Origin: Thomasclavelia ramosa DSM 1402
GTDB taxonomy: Bacteria > Bacillota_I > Bacilli_A > Erysipelotrichales > Coprobacillaceae
DNA: 64,000 nt
NCBI RefSeq assembly: GCF_014131695.1
Contig: NZ_CP036346.1
Coordinates: forward strand, 992,001 to 1,056,000
Direction: 5' to 3'
Numbering within the stretch: the stretch's first letter is position 1; each line of letters starts with the position of its first letter. Below are positions 43,122 to 52,534 of the stretch, in pieces. A program made the position numbers and the translations under genes. A model generated the notes under the pieces. It was not told the origin of the DNA, ran no database searches, and was given only the letters and a program-made list of their open reading frames with translations.

Positions 43122-44069
43122 ATGATTAATTGGGGAATAGTTGGAGCTGGTCGGATCGCTCATCGTTTCTGTGAAGCTCTGGCTCAAGATTCACGTGCTA
43201 ATTTAGAAGCCGTTAGTTGTCGAACGCTAGAGAAGGCAAAAGCTTTTCAAGAAAAACATCCATGTAATAAAGCTTATGATAGTTTTCAAGCTGTTTTGGA
43301 TGATCCTGAAATTGAAGCGGTTTATATTGCCTTACCGCATTTATATCATTTTGAATGGGTCAAAAAAGCTATTCTTGCTAATAAGAAAATTTTAGTTGAG
43401 AAGCCAGCTACAATGAATACTGCAGAAATGGAAGAAATAAAAGATTTAGTTAAAAAGCATCATATTTTATTTATGGAAGCGATGAAAACTCGTTTTGTAC
43501 CTGGTTATCAAGAAGCAAAAAGTTTGGTTAGTGAAGGAATTATTGGTGAACTTGAATGTCTTGAAACTAGTTTTTGCGGTAAAGTTGATTATAATCAGAA
43601 TTCTTATCTGTTTGATATAAAGCAGGGTGGTTGTTTATTAGATTTGGGTATTTATAATATTGCTTATCTAGATGATTATTTTAAAGTACCTTTGGATACT
43701 GTCGATGTTACTTGTAAATATCATGATTGTGGTGTTGATACATATGTAAAAGCTATTTTAAATTTTGGGAAACAAACTGGTATTGTTGAATGTGCGATGG
43801 ATCGAAATAAAGAAAACCAGGCAGTATTGACAGGAACGCTTGGTAAAATGATAATTCGACCAATTCATCGGCCGCTTGATTTAGAAGTTATTTTAAATAG
43901 TGGTGAAATATTCAAATATCACATTGAATATGATCATGATGATTTTTATAGTGAAATCGTACATTTTAATGATCTAATAGAAAATGGTCAGGTTGAAAGT
44001 ACAATAATGAGTCTTGACCATAGCATCAATTGTGCTAAGATACTAGAGGCAGTACGGGAGATGATGTAA
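43122..44069 (+). CDS. Gfo/Idh/MocA-family oxidoreductase
   Basis: The product has 315 residues. A Rossmann N-terminus (GIVGAGRIAHRF), the conserved EKPAT motif with its catalytic Lys (LVEKPATMN) and the C-terminal beta-sheet domain with GGCLLDLGIYNI are typical. The family oxidises or reduces sugars and related diols with NAD(P); the substrate is not readable. The ATG at 43122 has GGAGAAGG upstream and is one base past the mutM stop. It lies between mutM and coaE, where it has no obvious link to DNA repair. Confidence 0.88.
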   Translation: MINWGIVGAGRIAHRFCEALAQDSRANLEAVSCRTLEKAKAFQEKHPCNKAYDSFQAVLDDPEIEAVYIALPHLYHFEWVKKAILANKKILVEKPATMNTAEMEEIKDLVKKHHILFMEAMKTRFVPGYQEAKSLVSEGIIGELECLETSFCGKVDYNQNSYLFDIKQGGCLLDLGIYNIAYLDDYFKVPLDTVDVTCKYHDCGVDTYVKAILNFGKQTGIVECAMDRNKENQAVLTGTLGKMIIRPIHRPLDLEVILNSGEIFKYHIEYDHDDFYSEIVHFNDLIENGQVESTIMSLDHSINCAKILEAVREMM

Positions 44070-44639
44070 GTGAAGGTTTTAGGAATAACTGGCAGTATTG
44101 CAACTGGTAAAAGTACGGTGACGAATTATCTAAAACAGCGAGGCTATCTAGTGGTTGATAGTGATAAATTAGCTTACGATGCACTAACTATTGATGAGGT
44201 GTGTATTAAACAAACAAAAAATCGCTTTGATTTACCAGCTGGACCAATTGATCGTAAAGCTTTAGGTCGGATTATTTTTAATGATAAACAAGCAAAAAAG
44301 GATTTGGAAGCAATAATTCATCCTTATGTAATCAAGAAAATGCAAGAAATAATTGTGCTTAATCAGCATCTTGATTTAATTTTTTTAGATATACCGCTAT
44401 TATTTGAAAGTAATTTGGAATATTTATGTGATGCAGTAATTGTTGTATATTTAAAAGAGGACGAAGAAATAAAAAGATTGATGAAGCGTGATAATATTGA
44501 TGAAGATTATGCAAGGTTGATCATTGGTAACCAAATGAGTATTGAAGAAAAGAAAATGAGAGCGGATATTGTTTTAGATAATAATCAGGGTCTTGATGAA
44601 TTATATCAACAAATTGAAACATTATTGAAAGGAAGATAA
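44070..44639 (+). CDS. coaE: Dephospho-CoA kinase
   Basis: The product has 189 residues. It performs the last CoA step, phosphorylating the 3'-OH of dephospho-CoA. The P-loop is GSIATGKST (8-16); VDSDKLAYDAL, HPYVIKKM, FLDIPLLFES and the lid Arg region KRDNIDEDYA are conserved. The start is GTG right after the preceding stop, with GGGAGATG upstream. The order mutM-(oxidoreductase)-coaE-dnaB-dnaI is close to Bacillus (polA-mutM-ytaF-coaE-nrdR-dnaB-dnaI). Confidence 0.96.
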   Translation: MKVLGITGSIATGKSTVTNYLKQRGYLVVDSDKLAYDALTIDEVCIKQTKNRFDLPAGPIDRKALGRIIFNDKQAKKDLEAIIHPYVIKKMQEIIVLNQHLDLIFLDIPLLFESNLEYLCDAVIVVYLKEDEEIKRLMKRDNIDEDYARLIIGNQMSIEEKKMRADIVLDNNQGLDELYQQIETLLKGR

Positions 44640-44640
44640 G

Positions 44641-45885
44641 ATGAGCGAGTTAATGATGTCTGATTTATATACGGTTAATGCAAGTTATCCTCTTGATAGT
44701 ATTCATATGCGTAGTATTCAACTACTATATCAACCTTTGATTGGTAATAATGCTTGTGGATTATATTTAAGTCTTTATGCTGAATTAGATCAGTTATCAT
44801 TGACTAAAGCCCTTAGCCTTCATAGCCGTTTAACTAAAATAACCGGTTTAAGTTTAACCGAGCTTAATGAAGCGAGTTTAAAACTTGAAGCGATAGGATT
44901 AGTTTCTAAATATATTAAAGATAGTGATAATAAAAGAGTATACTTATATGCTTTAAAAACACCCCTAACACCAACTAAATTTTTTAATCATGCTATTCTA
45001 GGACCACTCCTATTACAACGTCTAGGGCAAGAGGAGCTATATCGAACAAAATTATGTTTTAAATCATCAGCGTTTAGTATTGAGGGATTTAATAATGTAA
45101 CTGCTAAGTTCACTGATGTATTCGATATTAATTTACTAAATGGGTGTGATGATGTCCTGGTTGAAAAAGATTACTTTAATACTAATTATGGGAGTATTGA
45201 AAGTGATTATGATTTAACATTGTTCTATCAAGGGCTTGCTGATTATCAAATAAAAAGATCATGTATTACTCCCGATGATGAAGCCGTAATCAAACAGTTA
45301 GGAACTTTGTATCGTATTAATGCAATTGATATGCAAGGATTAGTTAAAGATTGTCTTCAAAATGATAAATTAATTCACAGTGCTTTGATTAGCAAATGCC
45401 GTGATTATTATGATTTGAATATGCCAGAAACATTTAAAGAAATTTATCATAAGCAGGCAATTGTTCATAAAAGTGTTACAGGTGATGATGCTTTAAGTAA
45501 GCATATTAGTTATTTAGAAAGTATTAACCCTTATCAACTGTTAAAGGATAAACAGGGGGGGCGAGAGCCTTTAAAGCACGATTTACAAATCGTTGAATCG
45601 ATAATGACTTCATTGTATCTAGAACCTGGTGTGATGAATGTGTTAATTGAGTTAACACTATCCCAATGTGATAATGCTTTATCAAGAGCGTTTATGCAAG
45701 CACGAGCTTCACAGTGGAAACGAAAAAAAATCAAGACAGTTAAAGATGCGATGGATGAAGCTAATGTATACTTAAAATATCGTCGTAATAATAACGATGA
45801 TAATGAAGAAACTGAAATCAATATGGTTGATAATGATAATGTAGACATGGATGAGTTAGATGAATTTTTAAGTCAGTTCGAATAG
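44641..45885 (+). CDS. dnaB: Primosomal replication initiation protein DnaB (DnaD-like)
   Basis: The product has 414 residues. It is the Firmicute DnaB with DnaD-type domains: an N-terminal winged helix (about 10-120) and a C-terminal DnaB_2 region (about 300-385) with a WKRKKIKTVKDAMD segment. The acidic tail ends in DELDEFLSQFE. It helps load the replicative helicase at oriC and at restart forks, together with DnaD and DnaI. It is not the E. coli DnaB helicase. The next gene is dnaI, its functional partner. Confidence 0.9.
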   Translation: MSELMMSDLYTVNASYPLDSIHMRSIQLLYQPLIGNNACGLYLSLYAELDQLSLTKALSLHSRLTKITGLSLTELNEASLKLEAIGLVSKYIKDSDNKRVYLYALKTPLTPTKFFNHAILGPLLLQRLGQEELYRTKLCFKSSAFSIEGFNNVTAKFTDVFDINLLNGCDDVLVEKDYFNTNYGSIESDYDLTLFYQGLADYQIKRSCITPDDEAVIKQLGTLYRINAIDMQGLVKDCLQNDKLIHSALISKCRDYYDLNMPETFKEIYHKQAIVHKSVTGDDALSKHISYLESINPYQLLKDKQGGREPLKHDLQIVESIMTSLYLEPGVMNVLIELTLSQCDNALSRAFMQARASQWKRKKIKTVKDAMDEANVYLKYRRNNNDDNEETEINMVDNDNVDMDELDEFLSQFE

Positions 45886-45894
45886 GAGGGCAAG

Positions 45895-46803
45895 ATGAAG
45901 AGTATTCAAGATATTAATTTGTTTAATAATGATGATAGTTTTAATAAAAATAAAGAAAATAGTATTAATACTTTAATGAATGACCATAATATTATTAAGG
46001 TATTGCAGGAGTTTAATTTAAGTCGTCGTGATATTGAAGAAAATTGGATTGAATTTCTTGATTATAAAGAAGATTTGGATGTTTGTATTGGCTGTAAATC
46101 ATTAAAATCTTGCCCTAAGATTTCTAAAGGAATGGTTCGTCTATTTAATTATCAGGATGGCGAAGTAAAGCTTTCATTACAGCCTTGCCGTTATGGTCAG
46201 GCACATTTTGATGATCAAAAGATTTTGAATGATATTTTATTAAAAAATGTTAACAATAAAATATTATTAACGAAGCCGAGTGACTTGACAATCATTGATG
46301 ATCCTAATGGCAATGGACGAGTAGTTATTAAAATGATGATGGATTATATTAAAAATCCTACTAATAAAGGCTTTTATTTATATGGTGAAGGCGGAAATGG
46401 TAAAAGTACAGTAATGGGCTTCTTGATTCGGTGTCTTGTAACCAAGGGATATAAATGTGGTTATATACATTTTCCAACTTTTCTAATGGATTTAAAAAGT
46501 TCTTTTGGTAATGAGGGAGTCAATAGTTCAATTGAGCTGATGAAAAATTTAGATTATTTGGTTATTGATGATGTTGGTGGTGAGTCAGTTACGTCATGGT
46601 CACGTGATGAGATATTATCAGCAATAATTGCTTATCGGCTACAAAATCAAAGAGCTACTTTTTTTACTAGTGAATACTCTTTGGAAAAACTAAAAAAGCT
46701 TTATACTTTAAAAGCTGGAGACAAAGAAAGAGTCGAACGACTAATTTCAAGAATGAAAGCGGTTAGTATTCCAGTAGAATTAAAAGGTAAGGATTTACGC
46801 TAA
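45895..46803 (+). CDS. dnaI: Helicase loader DnaI
   Basis: The product has 302 residues. The N-terminal zinc-binding domain has Cys64, Cys67, Cys73 and a fourth at 98, and binds the replicative helicase. The AAA+ domain has Walker A GEGGNGKS (164-171), Walker B LVIDDVGGE and the sensor ERLISRM. It loads helicase onto DNA with dnaB and dnaD products. AGGAGGG lies 5 bases before the ATG, directly behind dnaB. Confidence 0.96.
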   Translation: MKSIQDINLFNNDDSFNKNKENSINTLMNDHNIIKVLQEFNLSRRDIEENWIEFLDYKEDLDVCIGCKSLKSCPKISKGMVRLFNYQDGEVKLSLQPCRYGQAHFDDQKILNDILLKNVNNKILLTKPSDLTIIDDPNGNGRVVIKMMMDYIKNPTNKGFYLYGEGGNGKSTVMGFLIRCLVTKGYKCGYIHFPTFLMDLKSSFGNEGVNSSIELMKNLDYLVIDDVGGESVTSWSRDEILSAIIAYRLQNQRATFFTSEYSLEKLKKLYTLKAGDKERVERLISRMKAVSIPVELKGKDLR

Positions 46804-46832
46804 AAAAAGTTTGAGTTTTAGTGTAAAATATT

Positions 46833-46861
46833 AAAGATTTGATGGAAACATCAATCTTTTT
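46833..46861 (+). terminator. Terminator of the dnaB-dnaI operon
   Basis: AAAGATTTGATG (46833-46844) pairs with CATCAATCTTT (46849-46859) around GAAA, with one bulge, then T-run. Confidence 0.8.
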
Positions 46862-46910
46862 GTGTTAAAATGTCTTGGAAATAAAAATGTGGTTATTAGG
46901 AGGAAAAACA

Positions 46911-47870
46911 ATGGTTAAATGTATTGGTGTATTAACATCTGGTGGAGATGCTCCTGGAATGAATGCAGCTGTTCGTGCAGTGGCAAGAACATGTTTAAAT
47001 AAAGGTATTGAAGTATACGGAGTACGCCTAGGATACAAAGGGTTATATGAAGGAGATTTCATTAAATTTGATCGTCATAGTACTCGTAATATTATTAACT
47101 TAGGGGGAACGATTTTGAAATCAGCACGTTTCCCGGAATTTAAAGATCCTGAAATTAGAAAAGTTGCAATTGAACAAATGAAAAAAGTAGGGATGGAAGC
47201 TTTGGTCGTTATTGGTGGAGACGGAAGTTATAATGGAGCTTTAAAACTTACTGAAATGGGTGTTAACTGTATTGGTATCCCAGGAACAATTGATAATGAT
47301 ATTCCAGATACTGATTTTACTGTTGGTTTTGATACAGCTTTAAATACAATTGTTGACGCATTAGATCGTTTAAGAGATACTTCAAGTTCTCATCAACGTT
47401 GTACTATCTTAGAAGTAATGGGACGTCGTTGTGGTGATTTAGCTATTAATGCTGGAATTGCTGATGGGGCTGAAATGATTATTACTAGTGAGATTGGTTT
47501 TGATGAATCAAAAGTAATTGAAAGATTAAAGGCATCAAAAGAATCTGATAAAAAACATGCAATCGTAGTTATTACTGAACATATTACTGATGTTCACGAA
47601 TTAGCTAAAAAAGTAGAAGCTGCAACAGGTTTTGAAACTCGTGCGAACGTTTTAGGGCATATGCAAAGAGGGGGACGTCCTTCAGCTCGCGATCGTGTTT
47701 TAGCTTCTCGCATGGGTGTATATGCAGTGGAATTATTAGAAGCTGGTAAAGGTGGTTTATGTGTAAGCCAAGTCAATGGAGAAATCAAAGGATTAGATAT
47801 TGAAGAAACATTATCACATAAACGTAAAACTGATTTTGGTATTTACGAAGATGCAATGAAGCTTCGTTAA
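46911..47870 (+). CDS. pfkA: 6-phosphofructokinase
   Basis: The product has 319 residues. It is the ATP-dependent enzyme of glycolysis that makes fructose 1,6-bisphosphate. VLTSGGDAPGMN, GGDGSYNGA, the catalytic PGTIDNDIPDTD, MGRRCGDLA and HMQRGGRPSARDR are all conserved. AGGAGG lies 7 bases before the ATG at 46911. It is paired with pyk 35 bases downstream, the classic glycolytic pair of Firmicutes. The intact effector-site residues suggest allosteric control by ADP and PEP. Confidence 0.98.
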   Translation: MVKCIGVLTSGGDAPGMNAAVRAVARTCLNKGIEVYGVRLGYKGLYEGDFIKFDRHSTRNIINLGGTILKSARFPEFKDPEIRKVAIEQMKKVGMEALVVIGGDGSYNGALKLTEMGVNCIGIPGTIDNDIPDTDFTVGFDTALNTIVDALDRLRDTSSSHQRCTILEVMGRRCGDLAINAGIADGAEMIITSEIGFDESKVIERLKASKESDKKHAIVVITEHITDVHELAKKVEAATGFETRANVLGHMQRGGRPSARDRVLASRMGVYAVELLEAGKGGLCVSQVNGEIKGLDIEETLSHKRKTDFGIYEDAMKLR

Positions 47871-47905
47871 TATAAATAAAAATGTAAGGTGAGGAAAATT
47901 AGGAT

Positions 47906-49342
47906 ATGGTATTTGAACTAAAAGAAAGAAAAAAGAAAACTCGTGTCGTTTGTACAATTGGGCCTGCAAGTGAAAACGAAAAAATGTTAAGAAAGTTAAT
48001 TCTTGCTGGTATGAACGTTATGAGATTAAACTTCTCTCATGGTGATTTCGAAGAACATGGTGGAAGAATTGTTACTGTACGTAAGTTAAGCAAAGAGTTA
48101 AATAAAAACATTGCTATCTTATTAGATACAAAAGGACCAGAAATTAGAACTGGTGATTTCGTAGGTGGAAAAACAGAATTCAAAAAAGGACAAACTACTG
48201 TTATTACTACTGAAGATATTGAAGGTACAAGTGATCGTTTTACAATCACTTATAAAGAATTATATAAAGATGTTAAACCTGGTGGTTTCATTTTAGTAAA
48301 TGATGGTCAAGTTGAATTATTAGTTGATCATGTTGAAGGAGAAGATATTGTTTGTGTATGTGCTAACGATGGTGTAGTTAAAAACAAACGTGGAATCAAT
48401 GTTCCAGGAATTAAATTAGGATTTGATTATTTATCTCCTAAAGATACAGCTGATATTACTTTTGGATGCGAACAAGGAGTAAACTTTATTGCTGCATCTT
48501 TCGTAAGACGGGCGCAAGATGTTTTAGATGTTAAAAAATTATTAATTGAAAATGGTCATCCTGAAATTCAAATTATCGCTAAAATCGAAAACAGCGAAGG
48601 TGTTGAAAACATGGACGAAATCTTAAAAGTAGCTGATGGTATCATGGTTGCTCGTGGAGATTTAGGAGTTGAAGTACCTGCTGAAGATGTACCTTTAATT
48701 CAAAAACAATTAATTAAAAAATGTCGTGCTGCTGGTAAAGTTGTTATTACTGCTACTCAAATGTTAGATAGTATGCAAGAAAATCCAAGACCAACTCGTG
48801 CTGAAGTAAGTGACGTTGCTAATGCTATTTATGATGGTACTGATGCAATCATGTTATCTGGTGAGTCTGCTCAAGGTAAATATCCTGAAGAAGCAGTTAT
48901 GACAATGACAAAAATTGCATTAAAGACAGAAGAAACTTTAGATTATGCTTCATTATTAAGAAAAGCAATCAGAACTGCTCCAGAAGACCCTTCAGAAGCA
49001 ATTTGTATGTCAGTAGCTGAGATTGCTTCTAAATTTAAGGTATCTGCTATTGTTGTTTATACTGAAAGTGGATCAACTGCTAAACGTGTATCTCGTTATC
49101 GTCCAGAATCTATGGTAATTGCAGCTACACCTTATGAACCAGTTACTCGTTCATTAGCCTTAAACTGGGGTGTAAAAGGTGTTGTATGTCAACCTATGCA
49201 TGATCGTGCAGCTCAATTAGAATATGCTCAAGTTCTTGCTAAAGAAAATGGTGTTGAACCAGGGGAACAAATTTTAATTACTGCTGGAACACCAGGTGTT
49301 GGTGGAACTACTAGCTATTTAGAATTAGTTACTGTAAAATAA
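47906..49342 (+). CDS. pyk: Pyruvate kinase
   Basis: The product has 478 residues. It transfers phosphate from PEP to ADP, the final glycolytic step. TRVVCTIGPASEN, MNVMRLNFSHGD, LLDTKGPEIRTG, IIAKIENSEG, MVARGDLGVEVP and ITATQMLDSM are conserved. The allosteric C-domain is present, but the extra PEP-utiliser C-terminal domain of Bacillus enzymes is absent. Its codons are strongly biased, as expected of a highly expressed gene. It is co-transcribed with pfkA. Confidence 0.98.
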   Translation: MVFELKERKKKTRVVCTIGPASENEKMLRKLILAGMNVMRLNFSHGDFEEHGGRIVTVRKLSKELNKNIAILLDTKGPEIRTGDFVGGKTEFKKGQTTVITTEDIEGTSDRFTITYKELYKDVKPGGFILVNDGQVELLVDHVEGEDIVCVCANDGVVKNKRGINVPGIKLGFDYLSPKDTADITFGCEQGVNFIAASFVRRAQDVLDVKKLLIENGHPEIQIIAKIENSEGVENMDEILKVADGIMVARGDLGVEVPAEDVPLIQKQLIKKCRAAGKVVITATQMLDSMQENPRPTRAEVSDVANAIYDGTDAIMLSGESAQGKYPEEAVMTMTKIALKTEETLDYASLLRKAIRTAPEDPSEAICMSVAEIASKFKVSAIVVYTESGSTAKRVSRYRPESMVIAATPYEPVTRSLALNWGVKGVVCQPMHDRAAQLEYAQVLAKENGVEPGEQILITAGTPGVGGTTSYLELVTVK

Positions 49343-49408
49343 TTTTAAATACATATAGATTTTAAGTATATTGTGAAATAGGTATTTATAATTTAAATAT
49401 TTGATTTT

Positions 49409-49453
49409 AAAAGGGATTGATTTTGTGAAAAGCAGAGTCGATCCCTTTTAATT
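49409..49453 (+). terminator. Terminator of pfkA-pyk
   Basis: AAAAGGGATTGA (49409-49420) pairs with TCGATCCCTTTT (49438-49449), 12 bp with one G-U pair, and a 17-base loop. Confidence 0.8.
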
Positions 49454-49608
49454 TAGTAACTGTTTTGAGCTTATCTGGTTTTTAAAAGTAATAGCAAGTT
49501 GTAAATTCATAAAAAAATGATGAATAAGGAATTAATATGTAAATTTGGCTTGGGTTGTTTTTCTTTCTATCTCATAAAAAATAGGTTATAATAAGACCGG
49601 TGATAAAA

Positions 49609-50454
49609 ATGGACAAAAAACATAAACAGCATTTACTAGTTACATTGATCTTTACCCTTATTGTTACAGCAACATTATTTTTTATGTATGATGATTTTGT
49701 ATTTCAAACATATGGTGAAGTAGTTTATTATGATTACATATTAAAAGGTGAAAATAATCAATTAAAAGTAGAAAATATTGAAGCGTATTTGGATCGTCAA
49801 AGTTTTCATTTAGGAGAAGGACGAATTATTTTTAAAGATGTGAATTTAACTAACGGAGCTGTTCCTACAGTTAAACTATCATTATATGGAGAGAATCAAC
49901 AAAAATTTGACTATGAATTTGTTGTAGAAGAATATCATAGTGATAATTTGATTTATTCAATTCAAAGTATCTCAAAAAAATATAAAGAAATTGATTTGGA
50001 CGATGTTAAATCAGCATCACTAACAATAGAAGCAAATGATCAAAAGTTAAGTGAAGTTGATTTAAAAATTACTCCAGTTGAACAATTGGAAGGTTCAAAT
50101 AAAGAATATCGAATTGAAAATGCAAGTATTTCTAATTCGATGATGCGTTTAGGGACACTAAAAGCGGCAAGTGATGATGTGATTAAAGAATACCCTACAG
50201 TATCTTTAGAATACCGTTATTTAAAAGATAAAAATGGTGATAAAGAAGATAATGATAATTATGTGGTATTTAAAAAGATTACTGGTAAAAGTAAAGAACT
50301 CGTCAATGGTAATGATTATGGGACATACAATCTTGAAGATGATAGTTTTAAAGATAAGGACTTAAGTGTAGTGATTATTTTTAGCAATGGAAAAGAGAAG
50401 TTTGCTTTTGCGATTGATTTAAAAACTAGAGAAGTAGGTGACTATTATGGATAA
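49609..50454 (+). CDS. Membrane-anchored extracytoplasmic protein, unknown
   Basis: The product has 281 residues. A basic N-terminus is followed by one hydrophobic helix (about 10-27) without a signal-peptidase site, then a polar, beta-rich exterior of about 250 residues rich in Lys, Asp and Tyr. The ATG at 49609 has GGTGATAA before it and is preferred to a GTG 9 bases earlier. It overlaps the next membrane-protein gene by 8 bases. No domain is recognised; it could be a surface or envelope-stress component. Confidence 0.65.
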   Translation: MDKKHKQHLLVTLIFTLIVTATLFFMYDDFVFQTYGEVVYYDYILKGENNQLKVENIEAYLDRQSFHLGEGRIIFKDVNLTNGAVPTVKLSLYGENQQKFDYEFVVEEYHSDNLIYSIQSISKKYKEIDLDDVKSASLTIEANDQKLSEVDLKITPVEQLEGSNKEYRIENASISNSMMRLGTLKAASDDVIKEYPTVSLEYRYLKDKNGDKEDNDNYVVFKKITGKSKELVNGNDYGTYNLEDDSFKDKDLSVVIIFSNGKEKFAFAIDLKTREVGDYYG

Positions 50455-50890
50455 GATAAAGAAGGATTTTATTGTTATTTATCTAGCTCGTAATTTATTA
50501 GCTACTTTTGCAATCACAGTATTTAGTTTTGTTTATGATATAACAAATTATTATAACATGCTGCCGTTAAGAGCATTTATCAAGATATTTGCTGATAATT
50601 TTTATACTACTGCATATTTTTTATTACTATGGATCTTGAATTATCTGTTATTTGAAATATATAAAATTGTAATGGATGCACTAAAAGATCGTAATAAAAA
50701 TCATGGTAAACTTGTTATTAAAGGGAAAGAAATGATTGCTTATGGGAGTATCATTCCAATTGTAATTCTGGTAATTTTATTGATAATTGATTTTAATCAA
50801 TTATTTAAGTTAAACTTTATTTTATTGGTTATTTTTATGTTATTAAGATCAATTAAAGAAGAATTTAAACAAAGAAAAAATAGACTCTAA
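50447..50890 (+). CDS. Membrane protein, unknown
   Basis: The product has 147 residues with four hydrophobic segments (about 10-30, 42-65, 95-115 and 117-133) and a basic cytosolic C-terminus (KEEFKQRKNRL). AGGTGA lies 7 bases before the ATG. It overlaps the preceding anchored protein gene, so the two are coupled and may form a complex. The stop codon forms the loop of a bidirectional terminator shared with sspI. No family is recognised. Confidence 0.65.
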   Translation: MDKIKKDFIVIYLARNLLATFAITVFSFVYDITNYYNMLPLRAFIKIFADNFYTTAYFLLLWILNYLLFEIYKIVMDALKDRNKNHGKLVIKGKEMIAYGSIIPIVILVILLIIDFNQLFKLNFILLVIFMLLRSIKEEFKQRKNRL

Positions 50891-50900
50891 GAGTCTATTT
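50878..50900. terminator. Bidirectional terminator between membrane gene and sspI
   Basis: AAATAGACTC (50878-50887) pairs perfectly with GAGTCTATTT (50891-50900). The three loop bases are the stop codon of the rightward gene, and the sspI stop lies inside the stem. Confidence 0.85.
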
Positions 50901-51095
50901 TAATAAACTGCTAATAGCATGAATCATTGCATCCTGTTGCATACTATTTAAAGAATTATAATATTCTTCAAATAATACACCAAGACCTGGGAGAATTGTT
51001 TCTTCTTTCGAAGCAATTCCGCCATTGATGATTTCTTTCAGTTCATCAGGTGAACTATTATGCAGTTTAGTTAATAAAGCTTTACGAATATCCAT
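50895..51095 (-). CDS. sspI: Small acid-soluble spore protein SspI
   Basis: The product has 66 residues and matches the SspI family: MDIRKALLTKLHNSSPDELK, the signature EETILPGLGVLFEEYY and a C-terminal amphipathic helix. It is a forespore protein. I chose the ATG at 51095, with GAGGAG 7 bases before it. In Bacillus sspI lies beside ysgA/spoU-type RNA methyltransferase and pheS-pheT. The same neighbourhood occurs here (TrmH-type gene, pheST), which supports the call. Confidence 0.9.
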   Translation of the reverse strand: MDIRKALLTKLHNSSPDELKEIINGGIASKEETILPGLGVLFEEYYNSLNSMQQDAMIHAISSLLK

Positions 51096-51155
51096 ATAAT
51101 CACTCCTCATCTTTATTAGTATAGGAAGATTAATGGATTTTATACTGAGGAAATT

Positions 51156-51821
51156 ATGGAAATTAGACAAATTGAATTAGACGGTCAAATTATTGAGTAT
51201 CAATTAAATTTTAAACCAATCAAACGTTGTTATTTGAAGATTGTTTCTGGTAAAGTAGTAGTAAATAGTTCTTCGGCTTTTTCAATTACTGCTATAGAAA
51301 AATTGATTCGTGATAATCAACAAGTCGTTTTAAAACAAATTAAGAATTATCTTCCTAAATATCAATATATTAATAATGGCTATGTGTATATCTTTAATCA
51401 GCGTTATCAAATTGTTGTACGCGATTTAAATCAACGCAAAGTAGCTTTTCATGAAAATAAATTATTTGTGTATCATCATCAAGTTCAAGAGACAATAGAA
51501 CGAGAGTTAAAACAAATTTTAAATAAATATTTAGAATTTAAAATTAAAGAATATTTAAAAAGTAATTTTAGTTTAAATATGCCGGTAATTCAGATTAAGA
51601 AGTTAAAAGCTCGTTGGGGAGCGTGTTTTTCAAATCAAAATAAGGTTTGTTTTAATTTGGTTCTAGTACATCTAGAAAAAGAATTGATTGATTATGTAAT
51701 TGTTCATGAACTATGTCATTTTATTCAGCCTAATCACTCAAAGCTATTTTATCAAGAAGTACAAAAGAGGCTCCCGGATTACAAAGAGCGCGAGAAAAAG
51801 TTAAAGGAGATTGGAATATGA
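51156..51821 (+). CDS. YgjP-type zinc metallopeptidase (DUF45/M48-like)
   Basis: The product has 221 residues. The C-terminal half has the zinc motif VIVHELCHFIQPNHSKLFY (HExxH with a third His), preceded by LKARWGACFSNQNKVCFNL, the fingerprint of YgjP/DUF45 proteins. The enzyme is probably cytosolic; its natural substrate is not established. The region upstream of the ATG has TGAGGAAAT. Its stop overlaps the start of the TrmH-type gene by 4 bases. Confidence 0.88.
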   Translation: MEIRQIELDGQIIEYQLNFKPIKRCYLKIVSGKVVVNSSSAFSITAIEKLIRDNQQVVLKQIKNYLPKYQYINNGYVYIFNQRYQIVVRDLNQRKVAFHENKLFVYHHQVQETIERELKQILNKYLEFKIKEYLKSNFSLNMPVIQIKKLKARWGACFSNQNKVCFNLVLVHLEKELIDYVIVHELCHFIQPNHSKLFYQEVQKRLPDYKEREKKLKEIGI

Positions 51822-52534
51822 TAACTTCTACCACTAATAGTACAATTAAAACATTGATGAAATTAAAACAAAAAAAGTATCGTGATGAAATGAAGGCATA
51901 TTTAGTTGAAGGCGATCATCTTGTTACAGAGGCATTAAAAGCAAATCAAGTGGAACTGCTAATTAGTACCAAACATATTGACAGTGAATTAGAAGTACTT
52001 GAAGTAAGTGAGGAAGTAATGGCTAAACTGGCATTTACCAAGTCTCCTCAGTCAATTATGGCTAAGTGCCGGATGCAAAAAGAAATACAATTAAAAGAAG
52101 GAAGACGTTATTTGCTTTTAGATGACTTACAAGATCCTGGAAATATTGGTACTTTGATTCGTACTGCTTTAGCTTTTTCAATTGATCAAGTTATTTTATC
52201 TAATAACTGTGTTGATTTATATAATGATAAATTACTTCGCTCAATGCAAGGCGCCAATTTTCACCTTAGTTGTATTTATGGGAATCTAACACAATTAATT
52301 TCGCAATTACAAGAAAAAGGTGTTGTGGTAATTGGCAGTGCACTTGAAAATGGAAAGAATATTGCACAGATAAATCGCTATAGTAAGATGGCTTTTGTTG
52401 TTGGTAATGAAGGTAATGGGATGAATCCAGAAGTTCTTGCTAAATGTGATGATATTGGATACATACCGATTAATACGATTGAATCATTAAATGTTGCTAT
52501 TGCGGGAGGTATTATGATGTATCATTTTAAGTAA
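51818..52534 (+). CDS. TrmH/SpoU-family RNA 2'-O-methyltransferase
   Basis: The product has 238 residues. An N-terminal substrate-binding domain (STTNSTIKTLMKLKQKKYRD) precedes a knotted SPOUT domain with LDDLQDPGNIGTLIRTALAF, VVGNEGNGMNP and IPINTIESLNVAIAGGIMMY, motifs 1-3 of the family. It uses SAM to methylate ribose 2'-OH of rRNA or tRNA; the site cannot be read from sequence. It is the YsgA-like gene that stands near pheST in Bacillus. It is coupled to the metallopeptidase gene. Confidence 0.92.
   Translation: MITSTTNSTIKTLMKLKQKKYRDEMKAYLVEGDHLVTEALKANQVELLISTKHIDSELEVLEVSEEVMAKLAFTKSPQSIMAKCRMQKEIQLKEGRRYLLLDDLQDPGNIGTLIRTALAFSIDQVILSNNCVDLYNDKLLRSMQGANFHLSCIYGNLTQLISQLQEKGVVVIGSALENGKNIAQINRYSKMAFVVGNEGNGMNPEVLAKCDDIGYIPINTIESLNVAIAGGIMMYHFK

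Noticed and set aside
44641-45885. Calling dnaB the replicative helicase
   Set aside because: The protein has DnaD-type domains and no RecA-like helicase motifs; it is the Firmicute initiation protein of the same name.
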